Shown: piece after piece, positions 16,983 through 24,869 of the stretch
Layout of the letters: each line of letters starts with the position of its first letter
Position numbering within the stretch: the first letter of the stretch is position 1
Origin: Bacillota bacterium
Lineage (GTDB): Bacteria > Bacillota > Clostridia > Christensenellales > SZUA-584
NCBI GenBank assembly: GCA_023415795.1
Contig: JAEZJG010000014.1
Coordinates: forward strand, 91,959 to 155,958
Length of the DNA stretch: 64,000 nucleotides
Direction: 5' to 3'
Translations under genes and position numbers: made by a program
The notes under the pieces: generated by a model
What the model was told of the DNA's origin: nothing
Databases searched by the model: none
What the model saw: the letters and a program-made list of their open reading frames with translations, nothing else

Positions 16983-18746
16983 ATGAAGAATGATAAGGTG
17001 GCGGGCGGCGTAATGGACCCGAACTCCGTATTGAAAAAGCACCTTTCGGCTGCGCAGAGGCGCAAGCGAAGGAAGCTCACGACGATCATCGTGGTGACGG
17101 CTCTTGCCCTTATCGCAATCGCCGTGGTGGTGATTCAGCTTAGAAATTCCGTTGCCGACCGGTTTGCTTCAGACAATTCGGGCGTGCAGTCTGCCTCGGT
17201 GACAGTGGGCAGCATCAGCACCACAATATCCGGAACCGGCACGCTCGCGGACGACGATGTCGAGGACATTGAGATACCGGCGGACGTCAAGCTCAAGGAA
17301 GTCAGGGTGGAGGAAGGCGACACCGTTGCGGAAGGCGACATGATCGCGGTCGTGGACACGGCATCCGTTATCAGCGCCATGGCGGACGTGCAGGACCAGC
17401 TGGATGATGTCGACGAGCAGCTTAAGGACGTTAGCGATGAAACGGTGAGCAGTAAAATCACGGCGGGGCTGTCCGGGCGCGTGAAAAAGATATTTGCGCA
17501 GAAGGGCGACGACGTCGCGACGGTGATGTATGAAAACGGCGCGCTGATGCTAATATCGCTGGACGGCCTGATGGCGGCGGACATCGAAACCGATGCGGAA
17601 GTTGCGGCGGGGGATACGGTGACGGTGACGCTGTCTGACGGCACCGAACTTGAAGGAACGGTACAGAGCACCGGAAACGCCAAGGTGACGGTGACGGTGA
17701 CGGACAACGGCACTGTGTACGGCGATACCGTTAAGGTTTCAACCAGCGGCGGCAGCGCGCTGGGAAGCGGCACGCTCTATATTCACAGCGAGCTTAAGGT
17801 GACGGGCTACGCGGGCACCATCAGCAAGGTAAGGATTTCCGAAAACCAGAAGGTATCCGCCTCCACGACGGTGATTACGCTCACCGATACCTCCTATACC
17901 GCCAACTACGATACGCTGCTCAAGCAGCGCACATCCCTCGAGGATGAAATGGGCGAGCTCATTAAGCTATATAAGGAAGGCGCGGTGTGTTCGCCCATCG
18001 CTGGCACCGTCAGCAGCGTCGACTACGACGAGGACGGCGATGACGCGGCTTCGTCTGATTCGGCTGCGGGGGGCGCCGAAGGGATGGCCGATGCGCAGTC
18101 CGTGGCGGGTGAAGATTCTTCAGACGACAATATCACAGTGGCTACGGTATGCCCAAATGCCACGATGTCCGTCGCCGTCAATATTGATGAGTTGGATATT
18201 CTCTCGCTGGAGGTTGGGCAGGAAGCGACCGTGAACATAGACTCCATCGGTGACGAAGAATTCACGGGCACGGTGACGGAGATCAACAAGACCGGCACGA
18301 GCTCGGGCGGCGTCACGGTGTTCACGGTGGAGGTGACGATAGACAAGACAGAGGATATGCTCGCGGGCATGTCCGCGACGGTGGAGATCAAGATCGCGGG
18401 CGTGGAAAATGCGCTACTTATTCCGGAAGATGCGCTTCAGCAGACGCGCAGCACCTCGTATGTGTACACCGAATACGACGAGGAAAGCGGCGAGCTGGGC
18501 GGTATGATTGAGGTAACGGCGGGATTGTCCAACGGCACCTATGTGGAGATCAGGAGCGGCCTGTCCGAAGGCGACACCGTTTACTACGAAGCGTCCTCCG
18601 ATGAGGATTTCGACGGCTTCATGCCGGGCGGCTTCATGCCGGGCGGCGAAGGGGGCAGCATGCCTAATATGCCGGGCGGCGGCAATATGCCCTCCATGCC
18701 GGGCGGCAGCGGAAATCAGTCGGGCGGCATGCCCGGCGGCCGGTGA
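16983..18746 (+). CDS. Membrane fusion (adaptor) protein of MacA/YknX type
   Basis: 587 residues. One N-terminal membrane segment (about 33-53), then an extracellular HlyD-type protein: the lipoyl half-motif VRVEEGDTVAEGDMIAVVDT (about 103-122), a short hairpin with a VQDQLDDVDEQLKDV helix, the second lipoyl half, and the beta-barrel and membrane-proximal domains (VNIDELDILSLEVGQEATVN, LIPEDALQQ). The tail from about 545 is Gly/Met/Pro-rich (FMPGGFMPGG repeats). In Gram-positive bacteria such adaptors pair with MacB-like ABC permeases to export peptides or lipophilic toxins. It is the first gene of a four-gene operon, followed by its ATPase after 10 bp. Confidence 0.9.
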   Translation: MKNDKVAGGVMDPNSVLKKHLSAAQRRKRRKLTTIIVVTALALIAIAVVVIQLRNSVADRFASDNSGVQSASVTVGSISTTISGTGTLADDDVEDIEIPADVKLKEVRVEEGDTVAEGDMIAVVDTASVISAMADVQDQLDDVDEQLKDVSDETVSSKITAGLSGRVKKIFAQKGDDVATVMYENGALMLISLDGLMAADIETDAEVAAGDTVTVTLSDGTELEGTVQSTGNAKVTVTVTDNGTVYGDTVKVSTSGGSALGSGTLYIHSELKVTGYAGTISKVRISENQKVSASTTVITLTDTSYTANYDTLLKQRTSLEDEMGELIKLYKEGAVCSPIAGTVSSVDYDEDGDDAASSDSAAGGAEGMADAQSVAGEDSSDDNITVATVCPNATMSVAVNIDELDILSLEVGQEATVNIDSIGDEEFTGTVTEINKTGTSSGGVTVFTVEVTIDKTEDMLAGMSATVEIKIAGVENALLIPEDALQQTRSTSYVYTEYDEESGELGGMIEVTAGLSNGTYVEIRSGLSEGDTVYYEASSDEDFDGFMPGGFMPGGEGGSMPNMPGGGNMPSMPGGSGNQSGGMPGGR

Positions 18747-18756
18747 GGTGAGCGCA

Positions 18757-19428
18757 ATGATCGAAATGCGTAACATATCGAAGGTTTATCGTGTGGGCGA
18801 CGAAGCCGTATGGGCGCTGGACCACGCCGCGATGCGCATCGAGGACGGTGAGTTCGTCAGCATCATCGGCCCGTCGGGCAGCGGAAAATCAACGCTGATG
18901 AACATTATAGGGTGCCTCGACGTCGCGGACGAGGGCGAGTATCTGCTGGACGACATACTGATCGAGGATTATACGGAGCTGGAGCTGGCGTATATCCGGA
19001 GCATCAAAATCGGCTTCGTGTTTCAGAACTTCAATCTGGTGCAGAAGCTGACGACAGAGGAAAACGTCGAGCTGCCGCTGATATACCAGAAAGTCAAAAA
19101 GACCGAGCGCCGGGAGCTCGTGGCGGCGGCGCTGGCGAGAGTGGGGCTGGAGAAGCGCGCCAAGCACCTGCCCTCGGAGCTCTCGGGCGGGCAGCAGCAG
19201 CGCGTGGCCATCGCGCGGGCGATTGTGACCAACCCATCGCTGATACTCGCCGACGAGCCCACCGGCAACCTGGACTCCAGGACGAGCACGGAGATCATGG
19301 AGATGTTCCATGAGCTGCATGAGCAGGGCAAAACCATCGTGCTCATCACGCACGACAGGGCGGTCGCCAAGCAGGCCGCCAGGAGTATCCATATCTTCGA
19401 CGGCAAGGTATCGGAGGTGAGCGCATGA
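18757..19428 (+). CDS. MacB/LolD-type ABC transporter ATPase
   Basis: 223 residues from ATG 18757; the longer open frame upstream lies inside the adaptor gene. Walker A is IIGPSGSGKSTLMN, the Q loop is in FVFQNFNLVQ, the signature is ELSGGQQQRVAIARAI, Walker B is LILADEPTGNLD and the H loop is VLITHDRAV. It powers the permease encoded next, whose ATG overlaps this stop (ATGA). Gene order adaptor-ATPase-permease is that of the YknXYZ/MacAB class. Confidence 0.93.
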   Translation: MIEMRNISKVYRVGDEAVWALDHAAMRIEDGEFVSIIGPSGSGKSTLMNIIGCLDVADEGEYLLDDILIEDYTELELAYIRSIKIGFVFQNFNLVQKLTTEENVELPLIYQKVKKTERRELVAAALARVGLEKRAKHLPSELSGGQQQRVAIARAIVTNPSLILADEPTGNLDSRTSTEIMEMFHELHEQGKTIVLITHDRAVAKQAARSIHIFDGKVSEVSA

Positions 19429-20615
19429 TACAGTCATTCAAAATGGCATTAAAGTCGATAGCGGGCAACAAGATGCGCTCGTTCCTCACGATGCTGGGCA
19501 TCATCATCGGCGTGATGGCGCTGGTGGTGCTTGTCAGTATCGCGAACGGCGCGACAAGCTCCGTGACGAATACCATCTCCAGCCTCGGCAGCAACCTTTT
19601 GACCGTCACGATATCTGACGACAAAGGCGAGCCCGTGAAACTGTCCACGCTGGACGAGTGGGAGGAGAATGGCGCCATCGGCGAGATCGCGCCGTACGCG
19701 CAGGCGAGCGTTACGGGTAAATACGGCACGACGAGCGATACCGTGCAGGTGTACGGCACCACGCCCGCATACGTCAACATACAGGACCTTTCGATGGAGC
19801 TCGGGCGCTTTCTCAAAACCACGGACGTCGACAACAACAGCTACGTCTGCGTGGTGAGCCAGGCGCTGGCGACGGAGCTGGTCGGCTATGAGGACTGCCT
19901 TGGTGAGGTCGTTTCGCTGAACGGCATGAAGTTTACCATTGTGGGAGTTCTGGAGGACAACGAAACGTCTTTAACTTCGGTGTTCCGCTCCAGCTCGCTG
20001 GTGGCGTACATACCGTATACGTCGCTGATGCGGCTGTCCACCGACGTTTCATCCAAGATAACAACGTTTTACGTCAGTGCCTCGGAGGGCAGCACGATCG
20101 ACTCTGCGGAAACGGCTGTTACCGCGCTGCTGATGGAACGCTTCGAGCAGGATGACGATGCGTTTGAGGTGACCAGCCAGGACGTGCTGGAGGATACGAC
20201 GAGCAGCATTACATCGGTACTGGAGCTGCTGCTGGGCGGCATCGCGGGCATTTCGCTGATCGTCGGCGGCATCGGCATCATGAACATCATGCTGGTCACC
20301 GTCACCGAGCGGACGCGTGAGATCGGTATCCGCAAGGCGGTGGGCGCAAGCCGCAGCGTGATACTGCGCCAGTTCTTGGTGGAGGCTGTGATGATCTGCA
20401 TGATGGGCTGCCTCATCGGCATTGCGCTGTCGTGGATCATACTGCAGCTCATTACGGTGGTCGCGTCCAGCCTGTCCATTACGTTCGACCTGGACGGAGG
20501 CGTGGTGCTGATCGCGGTGGGGTTCTGCTTCTTCATTGGCGTGGTGTTCGGGCTGTACCCCGCCAACAAGGCCGCCAAAATGAAGCCCATCGACGCGCTG
20601 CGCTACGGCGGCTGA
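19425..20615 (+). CDS. MacB-like ABC permease (FtsX domain)
   Basis: 396 residues. TM1 is about 18-42, followed by a large extracellular MacB_PCD domain (about 45-265). Three C-terminal membrane segments of the FtsX family follow, with the conserved ERTREIGIRKAVGASRSVIL loop. The family works by mechanotransmission, handing substrate to the adaptor rather than moving it through the bilayer. It is translationally coupled to the ATPase. Confidence 0.93.
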   Translation: MIQSFKMALKSIAGNKMRSFLTMLGIIIGVMALVVLVSIANGATSSVTNTISSLGSNLLTVTISDDKGEPVKLSTLDEWEENGAIGEIAPYAQASVTGKYGTTSDTVQVYGTTPAYVNIQDLSMELGRFLKTTDVDNNSYVCVVSQALATELVGYEDCLGEVVSLNGMKFTIVGVLEDNETSLTSVFRSSSLVAYIPYTSLMRLSTDVSSKITTFYVSASEGSTIDSAETAVTALLMERFEQDDDAFEVTSQDVLEDTTSSITSVLELLLGGIAGISLIVGGIGIMNIMLVTVTERTREIGIRKAVGASRSVILRQFLVEAVMICMMGCLIGIALSWIILQLITVVASSLSITFDLDGGVVLIAVGFCFFIGVVFGLYPANKAAKMKPIDALRYGG

Positions 20616-20631
20616 CAAAGGAGGATTTGAT

Positions 20632-23451
20632 ATGTTTAAACGAAAACCCATCTATATCGTTTTGCTGATAATATTCACGCTGCTGCTGGGCGCGGACATA
20701 CTGGCGTACAGCCTGACGGCGGGAGCGTCGTCCGGTATGCCGGCGAGACCGGACGGCTTTCCGCAAAGTGCGTGGCCAGAGGTCAGCAGCGGCACGGTGC
20801 CCGATGCGGACGGTGATATAGAATCGCAGACGGGCGGCGGTGGGGCACCGGGGAATTTTGACCCGTCGCAGATGCCAGGAAATTTCGATTCGTCACAGAG
20901 ACCGGGAAATTTCGACCCGTCGAAGATGGGAGATTTTGACCCGTCGCAGATGGGGGATTTTGACCCGTCGCAGATGGGGGATTTCGACCCATCGCAGATG
21001 CCGGGTGGTTTCAGAGGTCAGGGGATGCCGGGCGGCTCCGCTTCCGGGTTCGCAAGCTTTATCGGCAGCTGGTGGATTCCGATAGGCATACTCTGCGTGC
21101 TCGTGGACGCGTTCTGCATATTCATGCTGGTCCGCATATCGAAGCGGCGCAAGAGCGCGCCGGGAGAGGCAGCGGGGGAAGACACATTGGAACCTGAGGA
21201 CAACAGACTCCAGTTGTCGGGCTATGAGAAACGGCAATTAAAGCGGCGCAGGACGATACGCATCGTCGTTATCCTGCTGGCTGCTCTGCTGGTGGTCGTG
21301 GCGGGATATTTCGTGGCGCGTGCGGTGTATATGGCTCAGATTGAGCAGGAGAGCAAGGTTCCGGTCATGTCCGCGCAGGCGTCTGCCGCAGAAATCGTGA
21401 ATGTGATTTCGGGCACCGGCACGCTTGCAGATGCCGAAGCGCTGGAGATCACCGTTCCGGGAGGGGTGGAGATCGCCTCATATAGTGTTGAAAACGGCAA
21501 TGCCGTGGCGGAAGGCGACATACTGGCGACGGTGGATCATACCTCGGTGATGAAGGCCATTGCCGATCTGCAGGATGCCATGGACGTGCTGAACAAGAAA
21601 ATCGAGGCGGCATCTTCCGAGGAAATAGAAAGCAAAAGCACAGCACCGGTAAACGGCAGGATTAAAGCTGTATATGCTCAGGCGGGTACGGCCGTCACCG
21701 ATACGATGTACGAAAACGGCGCGCTGGTGCTGATGTCGCTGGACGGCCTGATGGCCACGGACATCGAAACGGACGCGGATATCGCCGCGGGCGACAGTGT
21801 AACGGTGACGTTGTCGGACGGCACGGAGCTGGCAGGTAGGGTCGCCAGCGCCGCAGCGGGTGTGGCGACGGTGACGGTGTCCGATGAGGATGCAGCATAC
21901 GGCGAACAGGTGACGGTGTCGGACGGCAGCGGCAATGCGCTGGGTAACAGCACGCTCTACATACACAGCGAGCTCAAAGTCATCGGATTTTTAGGCACAG
22001 CGAAGAAGGTGAACTGTTCCGAAGGCGATAAAGTAAGCGCGGGCGATACGCTGCTGACGCTAACGGAGACCGAAAATACGGCGAAATACCAGCTGCTTCT
22101 TCAGACGCGAGACGAGTACGAGCAGGAGATGCTGAAGCTCTTTAAGCTGTATCAGGACGGCAATATCTATGCCGAGCACGCGGGCACGGTGTCGGGTATA
22201 GACGAGGATAATGTAACGGGCTATACGGCGGCATCGGTAAGAGGCGAGAGCGCAGAAACGCAGGTGGTGACGGCAGACTATAGACAAACAGGATATACCG
22301 GCGCGACATCGGGTGCGGGCAATGCGCTCGGCATCACAGCGCTGTCGGCCAGCTCCGTGAGCTCAGAGCAGCGCGTGGCGACGCTGGAATACACGGCTGC
22401 TCAGCCCTCCATGGTGGAGTTGGGCAACAATCCGACAGGTGCGGACGATGCGACGGTGGAAGGCTATTCCAACTACGTGGCAACGGTATCCTCCGTATCG
22501 TACGGCACATTGACGCTGATGCAGTATCCAACGAGCCTGACTATCACCGACTATTCGGACGTCAGTTCTTTGGGAGTGACCACGGACATGATGACGGCGG
22601 AAAACAAGGTGAGCCCGGCTTCCGGCACGTCGGTCTATAGGTATGAGAACGGCGTGTGGTCGTCGTATTCCATGAGCGACATATCGGCAGGCGACGTCAT
22701 CATATTGACGGTGGACTCCAGCTCAGGAACCGATAATATCGTATGGATCGTTATCGTTAGCAAGTCAACAAGCGGCGGCGATCCCGGCTTGGGTGAAACG
22801 CCCCCGGGGGGCGCTCCTTCGGGCGGAATGAGTGGCGGCCCGGCGGATACCGAGACCGAAAAGGAGGAGGAAGAAACTTACGAGATAACCGAAACGACAG
22901 TGATGTATTTGATGCCGTCCGACGCGATGAGCGTGTCCATCACGGTGGACGAACTGGACGTGCTCTCGTTGAAGAAAGGGCAAGAGGCTGTGGTCACGCT
23001 GGACGCTCTTACCGGCCGGACGTTCACAGGGTCTGTGACGAGCATCGACACGGCGGGCACAAACTCTGGCGGCAGCACGAAATTCACTGGCGTAGTGACG
23101 CTGGACAAAACGGAGGATATGCTGGCGGGCATGAACGCCTCGGTGAGCATCACGCTGTCCAAGGCGCAGTGCACGGTGACGATACCGGTGGCGGCGCTGG
23201 TCGAGAAAGGCGGGGATGTATTCGTATACACGAGCTGCGATGAAGAGAGTAGCGCGCTGGGCAATCCTGTGAGCGTAACGACCGGACTTTCGGACGGCAC
23301 GAGCGTAGAGATACTGTCCGGCCTAAGCTCGGGCGATACTGTCTTCTACGAGTACAACGATACGGTGGATATTTCGTCCAGCAACGTTTCCCAGGCGGGC
23401 GGCGGCTTTAATCTCATGCGGATGTTTGGCGGCGGAGGTAGGCGAGGTTAA
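20632..23451 (+). CDS. Second, enlarged adaptor protein with repeat region and extra membrane segments
   Basis: 939 residues from ATG 20632 after AAAGGAGG. The N-terminus has TM1 (about 7-29). Residues 74-123 are Asp/Pro/Ser/Gln-rich repeats (GNFDPSQMP, then GDFDPSQM three times). TM2 is about 140-165. A charged cytoplasmic segment (KRRKSAPGEA...YEKRQLKRRRT) leads to TM3 (about 206-230). Then comes a complete HlyD-type adaptor similar to the one at 16983: VENGNAVAEGDILATVDHTS, GTLTLMQYPTS insert, TVDELDVLSLKKGQEAVVTL, LVEKGGDVFVYTS. About 150 extra residues (around 520-690) are inserted between the lipoyl and barrel parts. It ends the exporter operon. The two adaptors share lines such as MYENGALxLxSLDGLMA, pointing to gene duplication. 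Homo- versus hetero-oligomers cannot be decided. Confidence 0.85.
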   Translation: MFKRKPIYIVLLIIFTLLLGADILAYSLTAGASSGMPARPDGFPQSAWPEVSSGTVPDADGDIESQTGGGGAPGNFDPSQMPGNFDSSQRPGNFDPSKMGDFDPSQMGDFDPSQMGDFDPSQMPGGFRGQGMPGGSASGFASFIGSWWIPIGILCVLVDAFCIFMLVRISKRRKSAPGEAAGEDTLEPEDNRLQLSGYEKRQLKRRRTIRIVVILLAALLVVVAGYFVARAVYMAQIEQESKVPVMSAQASAAEIVNVISGTGTLADAEALEITVPGGVEIASYSVENGNAVAEGDILATVDHTSVMKAIADLQDAMDVLNKKIEAASSEEIESKSTAPVNGRIKAVYAQAGTAVTDTMYENGALVLMSLDGLMATDIETDADIAAGDSVTVTLSDGTELAGRVASAAAGVATVTVSDEDAAYGEQVTVSDGSGNALGNSTLYIHSELKVIGFLGTAKKVNCSEGDKVSAGDTLLTLTETENTAKYQLLLQTRDEYEQEMLKLFKLYQDGNIYAEHAGTVSGIDEDNVTGYTAASVRGESAETQVVTADYRQTGYTGATSGAGNALGITALSASSVSSEQRVATLEYTAAQPSMVELGNNPTGADDATVEGYSNYVATVSSVSYGTLTLMQYPTSLTITDYSDVSSLGVTTDMMTAENKVSPASGTSVYRYENGVWSSYSMSDISAGDVIILTVDSSSGTDNIVWIVIVSKSTSGGDPGLGETPPGGAPSGGMSGGPADTETEKEEEETYEITETTVMYLMPSDAMSVSITVDELDVLSLKKGQEAVVTLDALTGRTFTGSVTSIDTAGTNSGGSTKFTGVVTLDKTEDMLAGMNASVSITLSKAQCTVTIPVAALVEKGGDVFVYTSCDEESSALGNPVSVTTGLSDGTSVEILSGLSSGDTVFYEYNDTVDISSSNVSQAGGGFNLMRMFGGGGRRG
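20851..21000 (+). repeat. In-frame tandem repeats (two 27-bp and four 24-bp units)
   Basis: Units read GGNGATTTYGACCCRTCGCA plus GATG and code for G(D/N)FDPSQM. The last three 24-bp units are almost identical, so copy number probably varies between strains. Confidence 0.85.
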
Positions 23452-23708
23452 TATAATACAGGAAAAGCGATAGGAAACGGTACAGATGGTGCCGTCTACC
23501 TGCCGCTTTTTGCGGGATTTCCGAAAGGTATAAAGATAATGACCCACAGGTATCTTTTGATACATAAATGCTTACTCACTCAAGAGTTAGCAAGCGTGGA
23601 ATCATAGCGTAGCAGATGACTATTCCCGACGCACGTGGAGTCAGGAGTGGAATTCAAATTTTAATCAGTGCCTAATGGTAGAAGGTTTTGTTGGTTAAGC
23701 AGGACTTT

Positions 23709-23731
23709 CTGGACACATTTTGGACACAAAA
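23709..23731 (+). repeat. Integrase arm-site candidate near attR
   Basis: Identical 23 bp to 8749-8771. Between here and attR lie a related TAGACACAACGA, a TCTGGACAT, and a direct repeat AACGGAAAAT (23768-23777 and 23810-23819). No gene is seen in 23452-24016; the interval holds only these sites, attR and the tRNA terminator. Confidence 0.6.
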
Positions 23732-23843
23732 GCTTTGAAATCATTCGGAACGCTATAGACACAACGAAACGGAAAATGCCTTTAAATAGGCGTTTTCTGG
23801 ACATGGCATAACGGAAAATACTCAAAAACACGCTGGATTCTGT

Positions 23844-23869
23844 TTCGAATCCTAGTTCCGCTGCCAGAA
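23844..23869 (+). repeat. attR: duplicated tRNA-Gln 3' end
   Basis: Exact copy of 8659-8684, without the 5' part of a tRNA in front of it. It marks the right end of the element. Confidence 0.9.
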
Positions 23870-23871
23870 AC

Positions 23872-23904
23872 AAGCCTTTAACCAATCGCGGTTAAGGGCT
23901 TTTT
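23872..23904 (+). terminator. Original chromosomal terminator of tRNA-Gln, now 15 kb away
   Basis: AAGCCTTTAACC (23872-23883) pairs with GGTTAAGGGCTT (23890-23901, one G-U) and is followed by TTTT. It follows attR just as the element-borne hairpin follows attL, so it was presumably the tRNA terminator before insertion. Confidence 0.7.
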
Positions 23905-24016
23905 CTTATAATTTGCATCAGTAACTGTAGGTTAAAAGCCAACAACTCACTCGTGATTGACATAATAAACAACATATAAAAAATTTAACAAGTATACGAA
24001 CCGGGAGAGTAATCAC

Positions 24017-24835
24017 ATGAAAGCCTATCTTAAGGCTTGTTGCTTGGTTTTTTGTTATTAACTTGCTCTTTATTGAGCTCATGTTTGTCGCAGACTGTTT
24101 TTGACGGTATCGATATCCAAGTCGAGACGGCAGAATGGACATATGGTAGCGAAGAAATTAAAAATGCCATTGTCAATGATATCGGAGACGAATCAGAAGC
24201 ATGGAACGAACTGTACTACCCATATATCATTTATCGCCAAACGGATGATGCAAAAGTTATTCTGTTTAACAACAGTCGGATGGCCGTCATAAAAGACTAT
24301 GCCAAGTCTTCCGGCAAAATAATCGACATGAAAGCGTGCTATCCTGATCAGTTTAGTTCATTGGAAGATGAAATGATGCTTAGCAAAAGCGTTTATTTCG
24401 ATGTCAGCCAAAATGGTAGATTTACGCTGATGGGCTGCTCAATAGACGGACAGCCAATATATATCTTTGATAATGAAATCAATAAAGCGACTAAATTCAC
24501 ATTATCCCAGCCAAAGCGTGCGTTTTTTATCGACAATTCGCTTTATTTGTGTGTGGCTACGAGCAGTAGCGTCGATTTGGGCCAATAAAACTCAAGCCGA
24601 AAAAACCACATATACAGAGCGGGAAGAATCGGATATTGCTGATCTGAGCGGGTATACCGATCTTGGAAGCATCTCATCACAAAGCAACACATCAAAATGG
24701 GATGCGTATGTTTCACAACGCGTTGTTACGGAATCAAACAATGTCGATCCATATAACGTGCGGCTGTACCTCTATAATACAACAGATAAAACTTATTGCT
24801 CTGATATTATCAACCTGTTGGACATGATAGGATAG
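24017..24835 (+). pseudogene. Lipoprotein gene with two compensating frameshifts
   Basis: ATG 24017 with GGGAG upstream opens MKAYLK and then must shift frame to read LLLGFLLLTCSLLSSC, a lipobox. The frame holds to 24588 (SLYLCVATSSSVDLGQ) and then continues in the first frame as NKTQAEKTTYTEREESDIAD to 24835. Net length is a whole number of codons, so one base was lost near 24020-24036 and one gained near 24585. The product would be a 272-residue secreted lipoprotein of unknown function. It lies just outside attR. A TTG start at 24037 could still give a shortened 183-residue lipoprotein. Confidence 0.6.
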
Positions 24836-24869
24836 GCAGTGCTTGAATCTGCGGAATAAATGCTCCGTT

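Larger units (their letters stand above)
8659..23869. mobile_element. Integrative mobilizable element in tRNA-Gln, 15.2 kb
   Basis: A 26-bp direct repeat made of the tRNA-Gln 3' end plus GAA occurs at 8659-8684 and 23844-23869, as expected for attL and attR of a tyrosine-integrase element. Inside, next to attL, lie an integrase, a DUF6076-like gene, an excisionase-like gene, a RepA-type ATPase and a MobV relaxase. No type IV secretion genes are present, so it would need a helper (an IME rather than an ICE). The right 9 kb is cargo: a two-component system and a MacB-like exporter with two adaptors. Integrase, excisionase and relaxase are each frameshifted, so the copy is probably immobile. An alternative is that the cargo belonged to the chromosome and was trapped between att sites by rearrangement; the continuous att repeat pair argues against this. 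Confidence 0.85.

Noticed and set aside
20851..21000. CRISPR-like repeat array
   Set aside because: Repeats are 24-27 bp, adjacent without spacers and in frame in a protein-coding gene.
23661..23885. A 74-codon minus-strand frame across attR
   Set aside because: It overlaps the att site, arm-type repeats and the tRNA terminator and has no ribosome binding site.
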